A program made the translations under genes and the position numbers. From positions 24,651,179 to 24,715,178 of the forward strand of contig CM055893.1 in the NCBI GenBank assembly GCA_029582165.1: a stretch of DNA of 64,000 nt, given 5' to 3'. The stretch comes from Portulaca oleracea (lineage: Eukaryota > Streptophyta > Magnoliopsida > Caryophyllales > Portulacaceae). Under the pieces are notes generated by a model that was not told the DNA's origin, searched no databases, and saw only the letters and a list, made by a program, of their open reading frames with translations. Positions within the stretch are counted from its first letter, which is position 1; each line of letters begins with the position of its first letter. Shown here one piece after another: positions 56,717 to 64,000 of the stretch.

Positions 56717-59560
56717 CTTGAGTCGATGGAGTCAGCGCCTCACCGCAAGTGGAATACTCCTCAACTTACTGACGTAGAGTTGTCCTAGACAACTCCTTCA
56801 AAAATGACCGTACAGTTTGGGTCGGTAGAGTCAGCGCCTTGCCGCAAGTGGAATACTCCTCAGCTTACTGGCGTAGAGTTGTCCTAGACAACTCTCTCAG
56901 AAACATCAGTACAGTGTGGGTTGTCGAAGTCATCGCATTGCTTTAGGGGGATTACTCCCTTGGTTGCTGGCGTAGAGTTGTCCTAGACAACGCTCTCAAA
57001 AACGGCAGTACAACCAGGGTCGACTAGGTCATCGCCTCGTCGCAAGTGGAACACTCCTCAGCGTACTAACGTAGAGTGGTCACAGACTTACTCTCTTCAG
57101 GACTGTCTGGGTCCACAACGTCATTGCTTCGCCTAGGCTTATGTGGGCTAGGCCAACGCCTCGTCACAAGTGGAACACTCCTCAGCGTACTAACGTAGAG
57201 TGGTCACAGACTTACTCTCTTCAGGACTGTCTAGGTCGACAACGTCATTGCTTCGCCTTGGCTTATGTGGGATACTCCCCCGGCAACTGACTTAGAGTTG
57301 TCCTAGACAACTCTATCAAAAACGAAAGTACAGTCGGGGTCGACATTGTCATCACTTCACCTCGAGTGGAATATTCCCTAGCGTAGTGACGTAGAGTGGT
57401 CACAGACTTACTCTCTTCAGGACTGTCTGGGTCGACAAAGTCATCGCTTGGCTTCAAATGGAATACTCCTCAACTTACTGGCGTAGAGTTGTCCTAGAAA
57501 ACTCTTTCAAAAACAGTAGTAGAGTTTGGGTCGACAAAGTCATCGATTGGCTTCAAATGGAATACTCCTAAACTTATTAGCGTAGGGTTGTCCTAGACAA
57601 CTCTTTCAAAAATGGCAGTAGAGTTTGGCTCGACAAAGTCATCGCTTGGCTTCCAATGGAATACTCCTGAACTTACTGGGGGTAGAGTTGTCCTAGACAA
57701 CTCTCTCAAAAATAGCAGTAGAGTTTTGGCCGATTTAGTCATCATCTCGGTTGACCAGAATACTCCTCAGCTTACTGACGTTCTGATGTATTAGACATCT
57801 TGAGGTTTCTCTTTTCAGAACTAAACTGGGTCGACGGAGTCATCATCTCACCACAAGTGCCCCTGGAGTTTTTTTTTTTTTGCTATTTATGGGCAATGAA
57901 GAGCAAACTTGACTTCCCTACTGAGGCGTGATGAGTCAGCATGATTTTCTTCTAAAGATTCACGACAAGCCAGCCTAACATGTTCTCGACTATGATTGAT
58001 AGAAGGACACCGCTAGCTAGCTTGCACCTAGTATTGACCCGAGCGGGACTTCGATGTCGCCAGCATGAAAGTGTCTACCCCTTAGCCAAAGGAGAGTGTC
58101 GCTGATTTGAATGACGATGGTGTCGTCTTGTAGTAGAATTCAACCAACACGACTAGGATGCCCCCACGTTGCCTGCTTGAAGGAAGTTGTCAACCATATT
58201 GAGTATTCCATTAATGATGCTGACTTGAAGCATACCACCGACATGAAGATCTTGGCAAGCCAGAGTGCGACTTGAAAGCCTAGAATTTGATGACTTAGAA
58301 GTTGGTCAATTTCTTGCTTTTTTGACTTGGGTGTTTCGTTGTAATAACGTAGAAGTCTTTAAGCTTGTCGATTTTGGGCGAGTTACTGACTTTGTGGACT
58401 TAAGATTTTCAATATCTAACATGTGAATCTTTGCCTGTCTTGACTTGGGAGTCTTGCATCTTTGTGACTTAGGAGTCTTGCATCTTGTTGACTTGCGAGT
58501 CATTGAATTTTGTTGAAGTATGAGTAATTCATTGTGAGATGAGAGTCGTGAACTCATGAATATTCTATTGGGAGCGACTTGGGAGTCTTTTCTTTGGCGA
58601 CCAAGAAGTAGTTGATTTCGTTCACTTCAAAATTTGATTTTGATGACTTGGTAGTCTTGAATTTGGCTGACTTGGAAGTCTTCAATTTTTGTTGATGGAA
58701 GTCGGTGGGTTTGATGACTTAAGATTTTGGATGTTTTTTGACTTGCGAACCTTGAAGTTTGTTGACTTGGACGTCACAATTTTTTTTTTCCTCTTGACTT
58801 GTGAGCCATTTCTTGTTACTGATTTGAATTTCGTTGACTTGTAAGTCGTTCATTCATCGACTTGGGAGTCAGGAGATTTGTTGATGCGAGAGTTTGACTG
58901 ACTTGGAAATCAAAGGACTTGGTGACTTAAGAGTCTTGAAGTTTGTCGATTTGAAAGTCTTAAATTGTTGCAGGCTTGGAAGTCTTTAATTTTTGCTGAC
59001 TTAGAAGTTGGTGAATTTGGTGACTTGAGAGTCTTGAAATTTGTTGACTTGAAGGTTTCAATTTTGCTGACTTGGAAGTCTTCAATTTTTGCTGACTTGA
59101 AAGTCGATGAATTTGGTGACTTGAGAGTCTTGAAATTTGTTGACTTGAAGGTCTCAATTTTGCTGACTTGGAAGTCTTTAATTTTTGTTGACTTAGAAGT
59201 CGATGAATCTAGCGGCTTGAGAGTCTTGAAATTTGATGACTTGAAAATCTCAATTTTTTTTATCAATTCATGACCATTTTGTTTTTGTCATGTTATGAGT
59301 GTATATGGGTCTGGACCCCAAATTGCCTACGTACCTTAAAGATGAAACACTCATAAGGATCAAGCCAAACGTAGTTGAAATTCAAAGGAGGAATAGAGTT
59401 TTTATTTATTAATTTAGCCGTACACAGTTTATACTCTTGCGGGCCAGGAGTATTACAATGATAAAACTGAACGAAATTAATGTGCAAATGAACTGAAAAT
59501 GAAATCTTTTTTTTTTTGGTGAATAGTTTAGGATCTTGCTCGGGAGCTACATCTTCACTT
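56717..59560 (-). repeat. Mosaic copy 4: hairpin array, spacer, GACTTGG array
   Basis: Continues the block interrupted by the Athila-like element. Hairpin array 56722-57800 (stem AGAGTTGTC, loop CTA many times), spacer block to 58300, GACTTGG array to 59260. Minus frame 58910-59266 encodes about three 32-residue K/S/T-rich repeats (KIETFKSTNFKTLKSPNSS). Confidence 0.8.
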
Positions 59561-59562
59561 TC

Positions 59563-61410
59563 CTAAATTTTGATTTGGGAAGAAGAAAGTGTCTCCTCTC
59601 GTTCAAGCTCTTCATTGACGTTGTTTTTGCTTTGATGACCGGTGAAGATCACAATGCATCTCTTCACTCTCAGTGATCCTTTAGTCTTGACCTCCAATGT
59701 TGAAAACCCCTTCATGTGAGATGGGATGGAGCTTTGAACTTCGTTGATGACTCCAAGGCGGCTGAATGCGGAGCTCTTTTCCTGGTCGGCTTGTGAGTTT
59801 GCCACCACTTCAGCTTGTTTGATCTTTGACAATACATAAGACTTTGATCTCGAACCACCCTTGATCATGCTGAAGACCAAGGGTTTGCGCTATCCTCGAC
59901 ACCCTATCTGCTCAAAGACAGAAGTTTGTTGTGGGAAGCAGACCGTCCCAACCTATCGAACACGGAGAGTTTTGACTTAGGCTGATGCTCCATTCCTTCA
60001 CTATCATCTTCTTCGATCTCGAAGCAGGATACCATGTTCACAGCTGCAACATTGTTAACTTCTCCAAAGAAGTAATTCGGAAAGTATTCATTCAGGATGA
60101 CAGGAACACGAGGGCCTCGCGCAAGCAACTCAGCTGAACTGGCTTCTTGTTTCTCGATGACTCCGAGTTTCTTCCTCTCTGTTGAAGGTTGCAGGTTATT
60201 TCCTCTTTTGGGGTGTTTGGGGTGGTGATGTTTAGAATTCCCTTTGCCCCCTAGTCTTCTTCTGAGTCACCGAGCTCCATCCTTTATCTTCACCAAAAGC
60301 TTCTAGTACTTGCTCATGTTCATCTCAAGGTACCTGTGCTAGCACAGTAAGAGGGACTGGTTTCTGGTATCCAAACTGAATCATTAAGCATTCACTTCCC
60401 TTGCATGGAATTGGTCGTGTTGAGACGTAATTGGATTCGACATTATCATCCAAGTTCGATATTATCTTTCCTTCCTCAGCTAGCTTCATGATCTGCTCCT
60501 TGAGCGTGATGCACTTCTCTAGAGGGTGACTGACTACCCTATGATAACAACAGTATCTTGGATCGGTAGGTCTTCCCACTTCTTCCGGCCTCTTTGGTTG
60601 TGGAAGTTCGATAACTCCTGTCTCTAACAAGTTATCTAGCATTCCTGATAAATCCGAGTGAGGAAATGGGTACTTATTTGCTTGAAGCTCCTTTAGTGTA
60701 GGGTGCTTCATTTCAATATCTTTCGAGAAAGTGAATTTCTTCTTTTTAGGTTTAGGTTTAGGTTTAGCAGAGATTCTCACTGGTTTTCACATTGAAATAG
60801 CCATGGACTCCTCTGTTGAAGTCTTCGGCGGCTTGCCATTCTTCTTGCACTCGCTAGCACCCTTTCTTGCTTCGGACGAAGATGAAGACTTTCCCCGTCG
60901 ACTCTCTATGGTAATCTCCATGTCATGTGCCTTGGTCGCCAATTCCTGGAAGGTCCTTGGCTTGACCATTTTGAGGACGTAAAGCAGTTCCCAGTGCATA
61001 CCTTGAGTGCACATGTCGACTGTCGAAGCTTTGGTGAGGCGATCTTTGCACTCAAGACTAAGAGCCCTCCAACGATGGATATAGTCAAGAACTCGCTCAC
61101 CCTCCAACTGTTTGGTGTTTGTCAACTCTATCATACTGACGACTCGTTGAGCGCTGTAAAACCTATTGAGAAACTCTTGCTCCATTTGTTCCCAACTGTT
61201 AATAGATTCAGGCTCTAATTTTGTATACCAATCGAATGCAATCCCCTTTAAAGAGCAGACGAACTGCTTGACTAGTCGATCTCCTTCCGTGTCGGCGTTG
61301 CTACAAGTCTCGATGAAATGAGAAATGTGCTGCTTCGGATTTCCCTTTCAATCAAATTGATTGAAGTTCAGCGGTTGATATCCTTGTGGCATTCGAAGGG
61401 CATCGATCCT
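59563..61410 (-). pseudogene. gag-like gene, mosaic copy 4 (core retained)
   Basis: The gag core is present: frame 61185-60787 with MEQEFLNRFYSAQRVVSMIE, DYIHRWRALSLECKDRLTKA and MCTQGMHWELLYVLK, a retrotransposon gag domain. Upstream codons (RMPQGYQPLNF, at 61404-61350) are in a shifted frame after a stop. Next are frame 60780-60325 (151 residues, basic KPKPKPKKKKF then YHRVVSHPLEKCITLKEQIM), 60128-59904 and 59880-59563, out of frame with each other. The N-terminus is cut at 61410 by the next element. Confidence 0.8.
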
Positions 61411-64000
61411 TGTTGTCATACTTTTGGGAGTACGGTTGTCGATCTCAGGGAGTTGTGTTCTAAGTACTCATAGCGGACTGAAGTGTTTCGAGCTAGGTAG
61501 ATTAATCAAAATGATGGTGGTGACGAACAAAGCTACAAACTACGAAAGCAATAAAAGGATGTTCAGGCAACAAAATTGGTATTCAACAACTAACCAATTT
61601 GGATGACCTTATCTACCAATTCTAAACAAGCAATTAAGAGTGATCGGTTGCACCATTAAAGCTCACCAAAGCCCTCTCTCGAGGGTCAAGGGCTAGTCTA
61701 TCTATTCTAGCTACCTATTCTCATGGAGTTAGTCTAATTAAACTATAAGAATAGCAACCCTAAACCTAGTTAGAATTCGAGTATTCTCATGTCCAAAACC
61801 CTAACTATTTTCTCTACCTCACTAGCAAATCAATCTCATCTCTCGGTGTACATCAATTTCCTAAAGCAATATAGATGAACACTCTCTCGAGCATTTCATC
61901 AAACACATGGTGGGCATGAGAAAACCTCTAACTACAAGCACGAATTTGGATAGATTAGGCCTAAACCAGATTAATTCATCATCGAACACATCAATTACTA
62001 CCCAAACAACACAAAACTAACAATAAAACAACATAACAATGTAATTAAAAAGAACGAAAAATCAATCTAACAAGTATATGAACATAGAAGAAAATAGAGA
62101 GAAAGAGATAGAAGAACATAGTCTTGAATTGAAAGCCAAATTCAATCTCCTTCTTGCATTCATAAATTCTTCAATGGAAATCTAAACCTAGAACCGTAAA
62201 GGCTTAGGGAGAAACCTCCCCTCAAGCCCTAGAGAAACTAGAAGTATGAAAGAACGTAGAAATGAAACTGTCTTTTTCCTAATTAATAAGACTACTTAAA
62301 ACTAAATATTGTAATCTGGCACGGGTGCCTGTGCCGATTGGCACATCTAGGTGTGTCGAATTGAAAATCCCAAAATTTTGCTTCTGATTTACTGGCGCAA
62401 CCGTGTTGGCTTCTTTTGCTCCTTAATTTGAATCTTCTACCTCCTGTGCCATCATTGCTTATCTCGAAATTACCTAAAAATAAGATAATTAAACAAATTA
62501 GTCTCAATTAGCAAAGATGGCAAAAACACTATTAAACTTAAACTAAATAACTTAGATAAGTTCAATAAGACAATAAAAACCGAGGTAAAAAGTGGTAAAA
62601 CCGAGGCTCAACAATCCCCCCATGCTTAAACCTTGCTTGTCCCCAAGCAAGACTCATCATGAACTACCGGGGAGAAATAGAAAACCACAAGAGAAGCCTC
62701 CCCCCTTTTGGACAAGGGACAAAACTTGGTAGTCAAGAGCAAAGGCAAACAATAGGTCGCTTGGCAAAGCCCAAATTCAGACCAAAACAAAGTTTAATTC
62801 ATTTCAAAGATCACAAAGGAAAGTGGCAAAACATTCACTCAATCATGTCCCTACATGCAATCCAAGTTCATTCAAATGATTGGCGAACTAGATGAGATTG
62901 GTAGGACCTCACTTTAGGGTATGTGGAACACTCTCTCTCATGTATTTAGAATGAATTTGGTGTTCACTCAATACCTTCAACCATGCATGCAAACTACCAT
63001 AAGCATGACAAGACTCTCAATTCTCTACCACTATAGACAAAATGCACAAGTGTCAATCATGAGGACTTTCAAGGGTTGTAATGGGGCTTAGGTTTGCGGG
63101 TAAGGAGGGAATCATTTAGGGAACGTGGAGCTAAATAGCCAAGTACCTAAAGAGCAACAACACTTCCATTTCATGAAACACAACATCTCTTACACCACAC
63201 CTTGATTAAGCACAATATACATCTCCATTAATTAATAGTTAGGAAAGAGTCAATATAAACAAAAGCTCATCATGATAATCACCTATTATTCAAGGCCTTT
63301 CTTTTTCTTTTTGTTATCTTTCTTCTTCTTTTTTTTTCATTTTCATTGTTTTCTTTGTTTTGCCTTTTTGTTCGGCATTCTTTTCCTTTTTTTCATTTTT
63401 TTTCTTAGGCGAATAACATGGATATAAAAAGAACAACTCTAATCTTAACAATTATAAGTTACAACCTTTGAGGATAAAAGGGTAGAAAGAATATTCGACA
63501 ATGCATTCCTCTTGTAGCACAAAACATCAAACAACTCTTAACAATCGACCACAAAACTGCCCCATACAACTGAATTGTTGCTCATTCTATCTTGGCTAAA
63601 GGTAGGGAATTAAGAAAAAGGCCAAGGTGTACACTGATAGGGTAAACAACAAGGCAGGAAAAAGGGTTAGCAAGGGCTTGCAAAAAGAGGTCAAAATGTC
63701 AGGTGGCTTTTTGGCTATGTAGCTACAAAAATGAGCCTCAATCATATCAACACAATGCACAAGTCAAATGCAGTTTTGAAGATAGTCAATCCAAGTTCTA
63801 GAGATGCACACTTGGTGAGGTCACACTCAAAAAGAAATTAGACTATAAAAATGATAGTCTTTTAGGCTCAAGAGACCTCACGGGTTCAACCCTACCACAA
63901 TCACAACTAATTCCTTTGATGAACCAAACACAAGACCTTACAATCATGCACAAGAGACTTTCAAGAGTAAATGAGTCACACACAAGACAATGATCTCCTC
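61411..64000 (-). mobile_element. LTR element, 3' LTR and partial interior
   Basis: The 3' LTR 61411-62613 runs (minus strand) TGTTGAGCC to ATGACAACA, with short inverted ends TGTTG/CAACA. The polypurine tract GCATGGGGGGAT and a hairpin precede it. The interior 62614-64000 has no coding signal, and the element continues beyond the window. It was inserted in the mosaic copy 4 gag. The left flank ATCCT (61406-61410) is the expected target duplication, but its partner is outside. Confidence 0.75.
62614..62651 (-). other. Polypurine tract and adjacent hairpin
   Basis: Minus strand: stem CTTGCTTG, loop GGGA, stem CAAGCAAG (62651-62632), then GTTTAAGCATGGGGGGAT up to the LTR start. Same arrangement as at 51020-51040. 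Confidence 0.7.

Larger units (their letters stand above)
31437..61410 (-). mobile_element. Mosaic of four partial copies of a pol-less LTR element
   Basis: One minus-strand family accounts for most of this span: LTR (TGTAGGAGG... to ...TTTACA on the minus strand), a PBS, a gag-like gene, GACTTGG repeats, hairpin tandem repeats, a unique block, and a polypurine tract. Copy 1 is nearly complete (interior 32427-38224). Copies 2-4 are joined with deletions: 38225-43149, 43150-about 46688, and about 46689-61410, the last split by an Athila-like element. No RT or integrase sequence occurs in any copy. The block order and shared junctions point to unequal recombination between tandem copies. The family is non-autonomous and Ty3/Gypsy-like by its gag. 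Confidence 0.75.

Overview
This is nuclear DNA from a flowering plant, most likely a eudicot; I cannot name the species. The evidence is a ten-exon plant cathepsin B-like protease gene with GT-AG introns, plant-type LTR retrotransposons (Ty3/Gypsy, Tat-like and Athila-like), a Cassandra-type 5S-bearing LTR, an L1-type LINE with RNase H, CACTA, Mutator-like and Harbinger-like elements, and a Helitron-type end. Only one intact host gene is visible; most of the rest is transposon.

Layout. 213-5821 (-): a candidate Helitron. Its 3' hairpin and CTAG end are clear, its 5' end is tentative. It carries intron-containing minus-strand fragments of a ZIP transporter (ZTP29-like) gene and a beta-galactosidase (GH35) gene. 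6264-8926: small elements, namely a CACTA end holding a Cassandra solo LTR with a perfect target duplication, two Harbinger-like MITEs and a Mutator-like MITE. 9040-26261: a three-level nest. A 5'-truncated LINE with a 17-bp target duplication was split by a Ty3/Gypsy element (target duplication TCGGG), whose 5' LTR was then split by an 8.7-kb non-autonomous Tat-like element (target duplication CGTGT). 26844-29800: the cathepsin B gene (+), about 0.6 kb downstream of the nest. 30737-31312: a Harbinger-like and a Mutator-like MITE.

31437-61410 is a mosaic of four partial copies of one minus-strand, pol-less LTR retrotransposon family. It has gag remnants, PBS, polypurine tract, hairpin-bearing tandem repeats and GACTTGG repeats, shuffled by unequal recombination. 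A minus-strand Athila-like non-autonomous element (48391-56716) is inserted in it. That element encodes an intact 577-residue acidic protein with a CCHC zinc knuckle, and its 3' LTR contains a 1.2-kb Harbinger-like MITE with a long CT tract. From 61411 to the window end is the 3' LTR and part of the interior of another minus-strand pol-less LTR element, inserted in the gag of the last mosaic copy.

The observations I consider most worth following are: the Helitron candidate with two captured gene fragments; the intact zinc-knuckle acidic ORF; hairpins with compensatory base changes in the mosaic tandem arrays; a recurrent 14-bp near-palindrome through the Tat-like element; and a duplicated Athila insertion junction that orders the rearrangements.
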